Below, one piece after another: positions 52,033-62,633 of a stretch of DNA of 64,000 nt. The notes under the pieces were generated by a model, which was given only the letters and a program-made list of their open reading frames with translations, had not been told where the DNA came from and ran no database searches. Position numbers and translations under genes: made by a program. How positions within the stretch are numbered: the first letter of the stretch is position 1; every line of letters starts with the position of its first letter. Source of the DNA: CAWGMT01 sp963823675 (GTDB taxonomy: Bacteria > Planctomycetota > Planctomycetia > Isosphaerales > Isosphaeraceae); contig CAWGMT010000008.1 in assembly GCA_963823675.1 (NCBI GenBank), positions 1,054,001 through 1,118,000 of the forward strand, written 5' to 3'.

Positions 52033-53017
52033 AGGCGGACCGCGAGTCGAGATCGATATCGAGGCATTGGCCCGCGCCCGGCTGGAGCGTGATGCCGAGC
52101 GGATCGACCCGCGGCCCCTCTTCCGGAAAATCCAGGAGACGTTGTCAAGCTCGAGGTCGCCCCGTGCTCCCTTCTTCGCTGCCCCGCGTTCTGGGCGTGT
52201 CGTCTGGAAATGGGCGGGAGCCGCCGCGGCCGCAGCGGCCGCCGTGATTGGGGCCAAGGCGCTTTTCCTGCAAAATCGGACCGCGCTGGCCAGGGGCGAC
52301 ATCGTGGTGCGGGAGGCGCGGCAGGCTCACGCGATGCCGGTCGACCGGTGCTACTTAGTCGAGGTGCGGCGCGAGTCGTCGACCGCGGCCGAGCTGTCGC
52401 CGGCGAGTCCGCAGGTGCGCCTGACACGTCTCTGGACGCGGGGGGACCGGTTCTGGGTCGAGTCCGTGCGCCCCGAGCAGCGCTGGGCGTGGGGCCGCGA
52501 TGAGGAGAACCGTTTCTGGATTGCCTTCGGCCCGCACACGGCCGTGAGCATGGAGCCTGGCGAGGTCCCGTACGGCCTCAACGTGTACTGCGGCCTGCAC
52601 GCGCTCAACGTCGAAAAGCTGCTGGGCGACGTTCTCAACCGTTTCGATGTGGCACGTGAGACGAGGGCTGCCGACGCTGAACCGTCGACCATCCACATAC
52701 ACGCGACCGCCCGCGCCGTCCCTCGGCAGTATCCCGGCATCCATACCGTCAATCTCGAGATCGACGCCGAAACGCGGGTCGTCCGCCGTATGGTCGTCCG
52801 CCGGACCTTGGACGGGCTGCCCTTCGCGACAGTCACGTATACTCTGGCCGAGACCGACTCGATCGACCCCGACCTTTACCTGCTCGAGGGGCATTTGACC
52901 GACCCCTTCGAGATCTACTCCCGCGAGCACGAACCGAAGCGCCGCAAGGAACTCCTGGCACGCTGGTTTGGTCCGCGGTCCCAGCGCTGGATCCGAACGC
53001 TTGAACCGGTGAAATAA
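52025..53017 (+). CDS. Membrane-anchored protein, probable anti-sigma factor
   Basis: This gene encodes 330 residues. A charged N-terminal part (EIDIEALARARLERDAERI) of about 55 residues is followed by one transmembrane segment (about 60-80, Ala-rich, VVWKWAGAAAAAAAAVIGAKA) and a periplasmic domain that ends PRSQRWIRTLEPVK. The topology fits ECF anti-sigma factors: a cytoplasmic binding part and an extracytoplasmic sensor. No zinc-finger motif is visible. The role is inferred from its overlap with the sigma gene. The stop is 12 bases before the next gene. Confidence 0.65.
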   Translation: MNEGGPRVEIDIEALARARLERDAERIDPRPLFRKIQETLSSSRSPRAPFFAAPRSGRVVWKWAGAAAAAAAAVIGAKALFLQNRTALARGDIVVREARQAHAMPVDRCYLVEVRRESSTAAELSPASPQVRLTRLWTRGDRFWVESVRPEQRWAWGRDEENRFWIAFGPHTAVSMEPGEVPYGLNVYCGLHALNVEKLLGDVLNRFDVARETRAADAEPSTIHIHATARAVPRQYPGIHTVNLEIDAETRVVRRMVVRRTLDGLPFATVTYTLAETDSIDPDLYLLEGHLTDPFEIYSREHEPKRRKELLARWFGPRSQRWIRTLEPVK

Positions 53018-53029
53018 AGGGCCCAAGTC

Positions 53030-55846
53030 ATGACGAGAGTTCGACTGCGATTCGTCCTCGCGTCCGCGTCAACTTGCCTTCTGCTCATGGCGGTGCTGGT
53101 CGCGGCCCGCGGCCAGCAGGGGCCGGCGGCCAACCCCGAGCGCGCCCTGTCGTTTGGCGACACCAACCTCGACGGCAAGCTCTCGTTCGACGAGTTCCGC
53201 GAACTGGTGCTGTACGGGCCGCGCTTGAAGAAAGCGGCGGCCAGGAAAGTGCCCGCGCGGCCCGAGTTGATTTTCAACCGGCTTGACACCGATCACGACG
53301 GGTTCTTGACCGTCCCGGAATTGCGCCGGATCGGCCAGTTGCGGGCCGGCGGGCCCTTGGGAGGTGGAATGGGCCCGTTCGCCAAGGCCGGCCTGGCCAG
53401 GAAGAAGGCCGCCCCGGGCCGGGCGCCGAGCACGGCTTCCCCGCGGCCAAAGCCGGCGCAGTCCAGAATCGCCGCGCAACCAATCACCTCCGAGCAACTC
53501 AAATTCTTCGAGACCAAGATCCGCCCCGTGCTCGTGACGACGTGCTCCAAATGCCATGCGCAGCAGCGCCGAAAAGGTCAAAGGGGGTTTGCTGGTCGAC
53601 AGCCGCGAGGGACTGCGGGAGGGGGGCGACACCGGCCCCGCGGTGGTACCCGGGAAGCCCGACGAAAGTTTGCTGATCACGGCGATTCGCTACCAGGACG
53701 ACTCGCTCCAGATGCCCCCCAAGACCAAGCTGCCCGACGCGGTCATCGCGGATTTCGAGAAGTGGGTCAAGATGGGGGCACCCGACCCGCGCGGTGGTAA
53801 GACTGCCTCCGCAACGGCCGCGCCGGCGGGCGCTGACATCGAGAAGGGCCGGCAACACTGGGCGTTTCAGCCACCCAGGGCCGTCAGTCCGCCCAGAGTC
53901 ACCGACACCGCCTGGCCGCGGTCGGACATAGATCGCTTCCTCCTTGCGGCGCTCGAGGCCAAGGGCTTGAAGCCCGTCGCCGACGCCGGCCGGAATGCCT
54001 TGATCCGCCGGGTCAGCTTCGACCTCGCGGGCCTGCCCCCGTCTCCCGAGGAGGTCGAGGCCTTCGTCGCCGATACTGCGGATGACGCGTTCGCCACGGT
54101 CGTCGACCGGCTCCTGGCGTCGCCGCGGTTCGGCGAGCGCTGGGGGCGGCACTGGCTTGACGTGGCGCGGTTCGCCGAATCGAGCGGCAACGCCAACATG
54201 ATGTATCCCCACGCCTGGCGATACCGCGACTGGGTGATCGCCGCGTTCAACGACGACCTGCCGTATGACCAGCTCGTCAAACGGCAGATCGCCGGCGACC
54301 TCCTCCCTGCCCGCACCGACCGCGAACGGGCCGAGCACCTGATCGCCACCGGCTTCCTGGCAATCGGCAGCAAGATTCACAACACGCAGAATCGCGCGCA
54401 GTTTGTGCTCGACCTGGCCGACGAACAGATCGACGTCGCCAGCCAGGCGTTTCTCGGCCTGACGATCGCCTGTGCGCGGTGCCACGATCACAAGTTCGAT
54501 CCGATCTCCCAGCGCGACTATTACGCGCTATCCGGCGTTTTCCAGAGCACGCAGACCTGCTACGGCACGTTGCCCGGCATGGTGCAGAACCTCAATCCGT
54601 CGCCACTCATCGAGCTCTCCGCCAGGGCCGGACAGCCCTCGGCCCTGCCCAGGCTCACCCCCGATCGTCGGGCGGCGCTGGAAACGGCGCTGGCCGATCT
54701 GGTCAAGGCCCGTCACGCGCTCACGGGCGACGACCTCGGCACACCCAAGGTATTCCAGACGCTGACGCGGCTGGCCATCGTGCGGTTCCGGCTCGAGTCA
54801 TTTAAGCCCGATGGCACGCCTCGAACCTACGCAATGGGGGCCCGCGAACGCTTCGAGCCGCTCGACAGCCCGCTTTACATCCGCGGCGAGCTCGACCAGC
54901 CCGGTGAGTTGGTTCCAAGGGGCTTCGTCAAGATACTCAGCCAGAAATCCTCCCGCGCGATTACCACCGGGAGCGGCCGGCGCGAGCTGGCCGAGCAACT
55001 GGCCGCACGCGACAACCCCCTCACGGCCCGCGTGATGGTCAACCGGATCTGGCTCCATCTGTTCGGTCGCGGCCTCGTCCCCACTCCCGACAATTTCGGT
55101 GCCGCCGGCCAATCCCCCAGCCACCCCGAGCTGCTCGACTCGCTGGCGGTCTGGTTCATGAAGGATTGGTCGGTCAAGAACCTCATCCGCCGGATCGTCC
55201 TTTCCAGGGCCTATCAACTCGGCTCGACGCACGACACGCATTGTTTCGAGGTCGACCCCGACAACACGCTCATCTGGCGGATGAGCCCGAAGCGGCTCGA
55301 GGCCGAGGCCTTGCGCGACGCGGTCCTGGCGACGAGCGGCAAGCTCGATCTGAAGCCTCCCGTCGGCTCGGCCGTAGCCCGGGCGGGCGAGGGCCCCGCC
55401 GGCCCCATGCCGCGGGTTCAACAACGACGGTCTGGACATGCACCGGGCGGTCTACCTGACGGTCGTCCGCGACCAGTTGCCCGAGTCTCTGGGCCTGTTC
55501 GACTTCGCCGACCCGAGCCTGATCACCGGCGAGCGCTCGACGACCAGCGGACCGACGCAGGCACTTTACTTGATGAACAGCCCGTTCGTGATCCGCCAGG
55601 CCGAGGCCGCCGCCAACCGCCTGTGCGCGGCCAGGAGCGACGACGACGCTCGGATCGAGGCCGCTTATCTGCTTGTTCCTGGCCCGATCACCGACCGAGA
55701 CCGAGCGCAATCGGGCTCGCGACTTCCTCGCCAATTTTCTCACCGGAGACTCCCCCGGGAAAACCGGCGGCGACCGACCTGGGGCGGCCTGGGCGGCGTT
55801 CTGCCAGGCCCTCTATGCCAGCGCCGAGTTCCGATATCTCGATTGA
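53030..55846 (+). pseudogene. EF-hand / cytochrome c / DUF1549-DUF1553 protein, three frameshifts
   Basis: Joined, this gives about 940 residues. A signal peptide is followed by two EF-hand loops (DTNLDGKLSFDEF, DTDHDGFLTVPEL), a planctomycetal cytochrome C domain (CSKCHA, then LLVDSREGLREGG and PGKPDESLL), DUF1549 (FDLAGLPPSPEEVEAFV, RFGERWGRHWLDVARFA) and DUF1553 (ARVMVNRIWLHLFGRGLV). The last part reads in two further frames and ends FRYLD. Frames change near 53560, 55405 and 55680. These are exported multidomain proteins typical of Planctomycetes and found next to DUF1501, as here; the function is unknown. Confidence 0.8.
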
Positions 55847-55887
55847 CGATCGGGCGCCACCACCCATACCAAGTACACGATGGTTAT

Positions 55888-57287
55888 ATGATCATGTCAG
55901 CATACGCCAATTTCCTGTCGCGCCGGGCGCTCTTGAAGGGCCTTTCCTCGGGATTCGGCTATGTCGCCTTCGCCGGGCTGTCGACGCTGGCCGCGGCCGC
56001 CGATCGTGACCGCAAGGCGTCGCCGCTGGCGTCCCGGCCGCCGCATTTCCCGGCCAGGGCGAAGCGCGTCATTTTCCTCTGCATGCACGGGGCCCCCTCG
56101 CATGTGGACACGTTCGATTACAAGCCCCGTCTGGCTGCCGACACGGGCAAGCCCTCGCCGGTCGCCAGACTGAACGGCGCCACGCTCTTGGGCTCTCCCT
56201 GGACCTTCAGCCAGCACGGCCAGAGCGGTCAGTGGATCTCCGAGCTCTTTCCCGGCGTCGCCGGCCACGCCGACGAGCTCTGCATGATCAAGAGCATGCA
56301 CACCGACCTGCCCGCCCATCCGCAGGCCTTTCTGATGATGCACACGGGCAATTCCCAGTTCGTCCGGCCGTCGCTCGGCGCGTGGACGCTGTATGGGCTG
56401 GGGACCGAGAACGAAGACCTCCCCGGCTTCATCGCGCTCAAGCCCGTGGCGCGGAACGGCGGCCCGCAGAATTACGGCAGTGCGTTCCTGCCGGCGATCT
56501 ACCAGGGGACCAAGATCGGCAACGAGATCGCCCCGATCGCGAATGCCCGGCTCGGCAATATCAAGAACCCCCGGCTCGACGTCGCCTCCCAACGGCGCCA
56601 GCTCGACCTGGTCCAGCCATGAACCGGGAAATGCTCGCGCGCGAAGAGGTCCATCCCGGCGTCGACGGCATCATCGAGTCCTACGAGCTGGCCTTTCGAA
56701 TGCAGGGCTCGCTCCCCGAAGTGATGGACATCGCCAACGAGTCGGAATCGGTCAAGACGCTTTACGGCATCGACGACGAGCAGACAGCCGATTTCGGCCG
56801 TCAGTGCTTGCTGGCCCGGCGCTTCGTGGAGGCGGGCGTGCGCTTCGTCGAGCTGAGCTACGGCAACTGGGACCAGCACCGCAACCTGCGGGCCGACCAC
56901 GCCAGGCACGCCGCCGCGATCGACAAACCGATCGCCGGCTTGCTGACCGACCTCAAGAAGCGCGGCCTGCTAAACGACACCCTGGTGATCTGGGGCGGCG
57001 AGTTCGGCCGCACGCCGCACGCCCAGAATGGCGACGGCCGCGACCATAACAACAAGGGCTACTCCATCTGGATGGCCGGCGGCGGCATCAAGCCCGGCCT
57101 CTCTTACGGCCGGACCGACGACCACGGTTACGAAGCCGTCGAAAACCCGGTGCACGTGCACGACTGGCACGCCACGATCCTGTACCTGCTCGGCCTTGAC
57201 CACGAGAAGCTGACCTATCGCTACGCCGGCCGCGAGATGCGGCTGACGGACGTGAAGGGGAAAGTCGTCAAGGACATCATCGCCTGA
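55888..57287 (+). pseudogene. DUF1501 family protein, one frameshift
   Basis: Joined, this gives about 466 residues. A Tat-like N-terminus (FLSRRALLKGLSSGFGY) precedes DUF1501 motifs: RVIFLCMHGAPSHVDTFDY, WISELFPGVAGHADELC, HTGNSQFVRPSLGAW, LVIWGGEFGRTPHAQNGDG, and RDHNNKGYSIWMAGGG followed by IKPGLSYGRTDDHGYEAVE. The fold is related to alkaline phosphatase and sulfatase superfamily proteins; activity is unproven. The frame changes near 56618 between DVASQRRQLDLVQ and MNREMLAREEVHPG. It is 41 bases downstream of the DUF1549/1553 gene and completes the pair seen across Planctomycetes. Confidence 0.82.
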
Positions 57288-57315
57288 GGCGTGGCGGATG
57301 TTCCGGAAATCCGTC

Positions 57316-58165
57316 TCAAACCGTCGTCGCACGCAGGATGTGGCCGCCTCTATTCCGCGCGGGGGCTCCGCGGTTTGCGAAGTAGCGCTCACGAATCGCC
57401 GCCGGCCCGAGATCCTCGACTTCGCGAAAGCCCAGGGCTGCCAATTTGTCATGGAGTGCATTTGTTTCAAAGTCACTCTTGAATGCCTCTCCCAGGAAGG
57501 CGACGCGTGCGGCAAGCTGCTGCTCGGCTCGCGGCGCGTATTCGTCCTCGCTGGGGTCCAAGGTCGGGGGATTGCTGTAGTCGAACACGACATGGGCACG
57601 CCCCGGCAGGCTTGCGATGAAGCCGAGCGTTGAAAAGACAGCCTGCTCGGTCAGATAAGGCACGACGCCCAGCCAGGTGAAAAAGGTCTGTTGCTCCGCA
57701 GCGAAGCCGGCGGCGGCCAGGCCGTCGGCCAAAGTCTCCCGCTCGAAGTCGACCGGAGCAAAGGTGAGCGTAGAAGGCACCGTGATAGACGCTTCCGCAA
57801 GCCGCTGGCGCTTCCAAGCTTGGGTCGCCGGGTGATCCACCTCGAAGACGTGCAGGCTTTCCCGCAGGCGCGGTTCGGTAGGCATACGTGTCCAGCCCCG
57901 CTCCGAGTACCACAAGCTGGCGGGCCCCGCGTGCGACGGCAGCCGTCAAGGCATCCTCGGCAAATCGCGTTCGCACCGCAATGAACAGTCGCAGTCTTCG
58001 TTCGACCGGATCATTTTTCGCATCGCGGACCGCCGCTTCGGCATCCGCCCCCAGGATGCGCATGGCAAGCGGATCGTTGAAGATACGACCACCCTCCAGC
58101 ACTTGGTGGACGGCGCGATGGCGGGCTGCTCCCTGCGCGGTGCGGCTTGGTTGTCCTGGCTGCAT
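57316..58165 (-). pseudogene. Class I SAM-dependent methyltransferase (LCMT-like), one frameshift
   Basis: Joined, this gives about 280 residues. The first part reads ARHRAVHQVLEGGRIFNDPL, then RTRFAEDALTAAVARGARQL and VVLGAGLDTYAYR, the SAM-binding loop. A second frame continues VFEVDHPATQAWKRQRL, then FTWLGVVPYLTEQAV. This pattern is that of the TIGR00027/PPM1-like methyltransferases, mostly of unknown substrate. The frame changes near 57885. Start ATG 58165 precedes the homology; the open frame to 58456 is non-coding character. Confidence 0.75.
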
Positions 58166-58370
58166 TGGAAACGCCTTCGATGGGGTCAGGGCGGAGGATG
58201 TCCAGGGGAGCCCGAAATCGTTGAGCAGCCCTTGCAAGCCAGGGGTGAAGCTTCGAGAAGCTGCCCACTCCGGACCGGTCGATTCGGACCGACTGTTTGT
58301 GGGGATCGATCGGGCCGGAGTAATATGGTAAGGGCCTGCCTCGTGTCCGGCCATCAGGAGGACTTCCACG

Positions 58371-59004
58371 TTGACGATCACGACGACGGTGATCCCGGAA
58401 TCCTTAGCGTCACCGTCGGTGCACCGCTTCACCGTCGATGAGTATGAGCGGATCATCCTGGTGGGGTGCTCAAGGATCCTGGCCGAGTCGAACTCATAAA
58501 TGGCTACGTGGTGGACAAGATGGCAAAGACCCCTCAGCTTGGCTATTCCACCAGGAAAGCTCTCGACGCGCTGGGGAGCCTGATTGGCCCCGGTTTCACA
58601 TGGCGCCGGAGCAGCCCGTCCGCATCCCCGACCATGACGAGCCGGAGCCGGACGTTGCGATCGTCCGGGGTTCCACCGAGGATTACGCGTTTCGGGTCCC
58701 AGGCCCCGTTGACGTGGAACTCCTGATCGAAGTGTCCCTCACATCCCTCGACCAGGACCGCGGCGAGAAGCGGATGGCTTATGCCCGCGGTCGGATCCCG
58801 GTCTACTGGATCATCAACCTGGTCCACCGCCAGGTCGACGTCTTTGCCGACCCGGGGCCGGATGGTTACGGTACGAGCACAATTTACCGGGAAGGACAAT
58901 CCGTGCCCGTCGTGATCGGTGGGCTGCTGCTCGGCGAGATCGCCGTGAATGACATCCTGCCGCCGCTGCTGCCCGTGCCGCCGGCCGGCGGAAACGGGGC
59001 CTGA
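58371..59004 (+). pseudogene. Uma2-family (DUF820) endonuclease-like protein, two frameshifts
   Basis: Joined, this gives about 205 residues. The start is TTG 58371 behind AGGAGG (58356-58361). Segments in three frames are FTVDEYERIILVG, then LKDPGRVELINGYVVDKMAK, then DEPEPDVAIVRGSTEDY and VELLIEVSLTSLDQDRGEK. The PD-(D/E)xK-like set (Asp, Glu-Val and the Lys of KRMAYA) is present. Uma2 families are numerous in planctomycetes and cyanobacteria; their role is unresolved. Frames change near 58470 and 58600. Confidence 0.75.
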
Positions 59005-59169
59005 CGCCTCGGGGCGTTGGATCGTTCGTCCCAACCGGTCCGGGCTGAGGCGAGCTGATCGGGACGGTCGGCCGGACGGGAGCGGCTACTGGCGGGGAGG
59101 AACGCCGTCGAACTTCGTGATGTCCCGCTGTTTACTCGCGCCTTGGACAATGTTTCGCAACAATTGACG

Positions 59170-59511
59170 ATGATGTTTCCGGAACCAGGCTTTGAATTCG
59201 CAGAGGGTCGGGCGAGGCAGGAGATGCCCCGGATGATACTTCGGCGGTGGGCGAACGCGGCGGGTCGAGTGATAGGACTTATAACAATCCTAATGTTGCT
59301 GTGTGAGATTGGCGTGCTGAGCATCTATTTCGGCTGTATGTCTCTGCTGATGCTATTGGGTCCAGTCTTCAAGAGGCCAGACTTCTTGCTTGCGTGGCTG
59401 ATTCACGTAGCCGTAGCCTTGCATTCTGGTATATGGACTCAAGGTCTTCCAAACCACAAGGCTGGGAGGAATAGGTGCATGGGTCCCGTGGACACCATGC
59501 TTAATTCCTGA
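59170..59511 (+). CDS. Hypothetical membrane protein
   Basis: This ORF would encode about 113 residues from an ATG near 59170. Two hydrophobic stretches (VIGLITILMLLCEIGVLSIY and LLAWLIHVAVALHSG) suggest membrane insertion. I recognise no family and see no ribosome binding site. Base composition is lower in GC than in the flanks, so it may be a recent insertion or spurious. Confidence 0.3.
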   Translation: MMFPEPGFEFAEGRARQEMPRMILRRWANAAGRVIGLITILMLLCEIGVLSIYFGCMSLLMLLGPVFKRPDFLLAWLIHVAVALHSGIWTQGLPNHKAGRNRCMGPVDTMLNS

Positions 59512-59636
59512 CTGGTGGCCATGCTCTTTACAGTCTTCGGTGACGGCTCAATCGGCACGCGTTGTCTACCTCGTTTGCCCCATCCGATCACTCAACGGGC
59601 AATCCGCCGACACCAGCCGTTCTCTTGTGACGCAGA

Positions 59637-60015
59637 TTACGCAACCACCCGCGCCACATGCCCGAGCTGGAACACCGCCTCGGACGTGAGCTGTCCCCAG
59701 TCCGAGAAGCTGGCGCGGACTCGGACCGCCCAGCGGACTTTGATCAGCACGCCGTCGTAACTCAGCGGGGACGCGGGCAGGACCGCCGAGAAGTTTCCGA
59801 ATCCAGTCGGGCGCGCCCTCCCCGGCCTCGCGGACTTCGCGATGCTCGACACCACAAGCCTTTCTCCCTTTGCCCTCCGTCTGCCAGCCGACCGTGATTT
59901 CAACTTCCTCGAGGCGACTGAGTTCCGCGGTCACCAACTTGTAAGAACCTCGGAGCGTTTCGCCCGGCTCGTAGGCAAGGCGGTCCAGCACGATCGCGAG
60001 TGAGCCTTCACTCAT
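59637..60015 (-). pseudogene. Arrestin-like (SpoOM-type) domain protein, one frameshift
   Basis: The first part reads LAIVLDRLAYEPGETLRGSY, then SRLEEVEITVGWQTEGKG. A second frame continues with FSAVLPASPLSYDGVLIKV, then RWAVRVRASFSDWGQ. This looks like a truncated arrestin-fold beta-sandwich of about 125 residues. The frame changes near 59835. Its ATG overlaps the stop of the upstream membrane protein gene (ATGA), so they form a pair. Confidence 0.6.
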
Positions 60016-61198
60016 GACACGGCTCCGGACGAACGGGCGGGATTGACGACGATCGGGAACTCGCGGTGGACCCTCGGTGGGTCGCCCGGTCCAGCTTCTA
60101 CTTCGAGCAGCCAGGTGATCTTGTTATTCTCGATTTCAAGCGAGTGCATCGCATCGGCCGGGAGTTCGAATGCGAAGGTCGTCTCGAACGGCAGGCCGGG
60201 GGCGAGCAGGAAGCCCGTCGCCGCGATGCAATTCGAGCGTTGCGCACCCTCTTTGATTCGGTCGAGTACGGGTCATCGTCGGTCCCCGTCCCGCACTTCA
60301 CCTCTTCCACGCAAATCAGCCGCACGACCATCGCGGTGAGCGCGGACTGCCCCGAGACGAAGACCTTGCATTGCCGCCCCGGCTCCAGCGGGTTCATCGA
60401 GACTTCGACGACCGCCCCGCCGGCCCGCGTGTCGTTGATCGCCTGGAAGAGGTTCATCACCAGAAAGACGAGCGCGACGACGCCGATCAGGATGAAGGGT
60501 GTCAGCAGCAGCCAGCCTTTCCACGCCGCCCACCCACGGTCCGCGCCGCTGAATCGCACCCAGACGAAGACCCATGTGACGGCGTTCCAGACCAAGGTGG
60601 CGGCGAGGCAGCCCAGGGCCCTGTGCCAGGGGCGGTCGCTGCGCGAGAGGCGGTACGTCAGGGTCGAGCCCGGCGATACCGCGGGATCGACAGTGGGCAC
60701 GCACGGGTAGATCTTGGAATCCGCGCTACGCCCCGCTCCGGCGGACTGCCCCAGCAGTCCGGAGAGCGCCCGCACGGCCCAGGCCGACTCGAATGACGAC
60801 ATCGGCCCGGTGATCACCCGGCGCTTGCCCGAGCTTGTCTCCGCGACCACTCTCCCCCGGCGATCGACCGCCAGCCGTTCGATCTCTCGAGGGGAGACCC
60901 GGCCTTCAGTCCACCAGGAATTGCCCAAGCGAAACATCCAGTGTTCGTCCCCCAGAACTGAGCCGCCAGTACCGCTTTGGGCCTGGGAAGATCTTGTCCG
61001 ACAACAAAGAGCCAGACCGCGCCGAAGGCGACCCACGCCACGAGGAAGCCCAACTGGAAAAGCGATCGCCTCCATCTTGCCGCTGGGGCGTCCATTAAGA
61101 TTCATCGGGGCGTCGAAGAAAGCCGTTCCTATCAGCGCACGAACCAGGATGACGACTCCGAAGCCCATGACCAGGAGGCCGAATCCCTTGAAGACCAT
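60012..61198 (-). pseudogene. Membrane protein with an arrestin-like C-terminal domain, about three frameshifts
   Basis: The N-terminus has VFKGFGLLVMGFGVVILV; another frame gives LFQLGFLVAWVAFGAVWLFV. A middle part (DEHWMFRLGNSWWTEGRVS, then REIERLAVDRRGRVV) is followed by two more helices (LGCLAATLVWNAVTWVFVWV; WLLLTPFILIGVVALVFLV). The last part, in yet another frame, reads PFETTFAFELPADAMHSLEI, then TWLLEVEAGPGDPPRVHREF. I read this as an arrestin fold attached to a four-helix membrane region. Frames change near 61085, 60930 and 60255 (approximate). Function unknown. Confidence 0.5.
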
Positions 61199-61472
61199 CG
61201 GAAGAAATAAGCAGCCCGAGCCGGTGCTGGCGGCTTTTCAGTTCGGAAGTGAGCCTGTCCGGGTAAGGCTGATTGGTCAGCGTGACTCCCTCGACCGTGT
61301 GGAGCACGCGGACCGTTGACTGGCCGGGGGGCTCTGGAAATGACCGGCGATCCGCGGGCATGACGTCACCAGAATGACCTCGGGAGGGCTTCGGCTAGCT
61401 GAGCATCATACGGGGTGTGCCGCGACCCGACAACCCATTGCGGAGACTCGCAGCGATGGTCGCACGGCGTTT

Positions 61473-62430
61473 CTAGCCGACTAGCTGCATGGCCCGTTTC
61501 ATCGCTTTGGCCGTGCGGTCCACGGCCTCTTCGGGCGGAAGACGCCGCAGCTCGGCTTTGAACGGCTCGGCACGAACCGGGCCGTCGTAGCCGATCTTGA
61601 CCAGAGCGCCGAAGAAGGCCTTAAGATCGATCACGCCGGTGGCGCAGGGAAGCTCGCGCGTGTTGTCCTTCTGCTCGTCGATGGGGACGCCGGCCGGCGC
61701 GTTGTTCAAGTCGCAGCAGACCACGTTCCGAGCCCTCCAGACGCAGCAGGTCGGCCGCCGACTCGTGAGCCGTGTACCAGTGCCAGCTATCGAGCACCAG
61801 CCCGACGTTGGGCTGGTGGATCGCGGCGATCAGCTCGTGCGCCTCCGCCATCGTGTGGATGAAGGGGTATCGTGTCGCCGACCACGACGTCTTGGGGCCG
61901 ACGTATTCCAGTCCCAGTCGGAGGCCATGGTCGCCCAGGACCTTGCCGATCTCGCCTAGCCGGGAGACATGCTGCTTGAAGTTGCTCAGGTACGTCAGAC
62001 TGCCGTGCCCCGGTGAGATCCACGTTCCCACGCGCGTGGTGCCCGCGCGCTCCAACGCCTTGGCGTCCGCCGGGAGCCTGTTCAGGCCATTTCGGAACGA
62101 TTCTGCCTCACCGCGAAAGTTGACCGACAGGCCGGCAGCTCCCCAGACCAGCTTCTTGCGCTTCAAGTCCTCCCGCAGCTCCGAAACCTCGCCGTCGGAG
62201 AGCGCCCTCAAAAACCCGGCATCCGGTGCAACCGACTCGAATCCGTACTCGTGTGCCAGCGCGATCGCTTCCGGAAGGCGCGCGCGAACACCGATATTGC
62301 CGCAGACCAGATCCATGGTGAACTTGCGCACCAGAGCATCATCGGTCGCGTCCGCGCGGGCCGCCTCCATAAAAAGGCCCGATCCGACGAGACCTCCAAG
62401 CAGACTTCGGCGCGATAGAGGGGGAAGCAT
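61473..62430 (-). pseudogene. Sugar phosphate isomerase/epimerase-like TIM-barrel protein, one frameshift
   Basis: Joined, this gives about 318 residues. A Tat-like signal (LSRRSLLGGLVGSGLFMEA) targets it for export. The barrel has AHEYGFESVAPDAGF, LGLEYVGPKTSW, PNVGLVLDSWHWYTA with the Asp/His pair and, in a second frame, IDLKAFFGALVKIGYDGPVR. This resembles the xylose-isomerase-like AP endonuclease 2 fold, common in planctomycetal sugar metabolism. The frame changes near 61730. The ATG has AGGAG eight bases upstream. The substrate is not known. Confidence 0.75.
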
Positions 62431-62633
62431 TCAGGCAACTCCTGATGAGGACGACCGCAACGTCAATGAGTGTAGATAAACCGTCGCCCGCCGGACCAGG
62501 CCGGCCCGCATGATGGCCGTCCGGGCGGCGCCGAGCGAATACTCGCCCAGGGTCAATTTCTGGCGACGCTCGAACAACACTCGCGCAGGGTCCTGAGAGT
62601 GCGGAAACCCGGCCCCAAGGTAAGGCTATGGCG

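Noticed and set aside
53499..54491. 330-codon minus-strand frame over the DUF1549 region
   Set aside because: It is a shadow of the strongly conserved plus-strand DUF1549 domain.
59120..59168. Short plus-strand stretch reading VELRDVPLFTRALDNVSQQL before a stop
   Set aside because: It looks protein-like, but no start or upstream homology can be seen, so it is not reported as a gene fragment.
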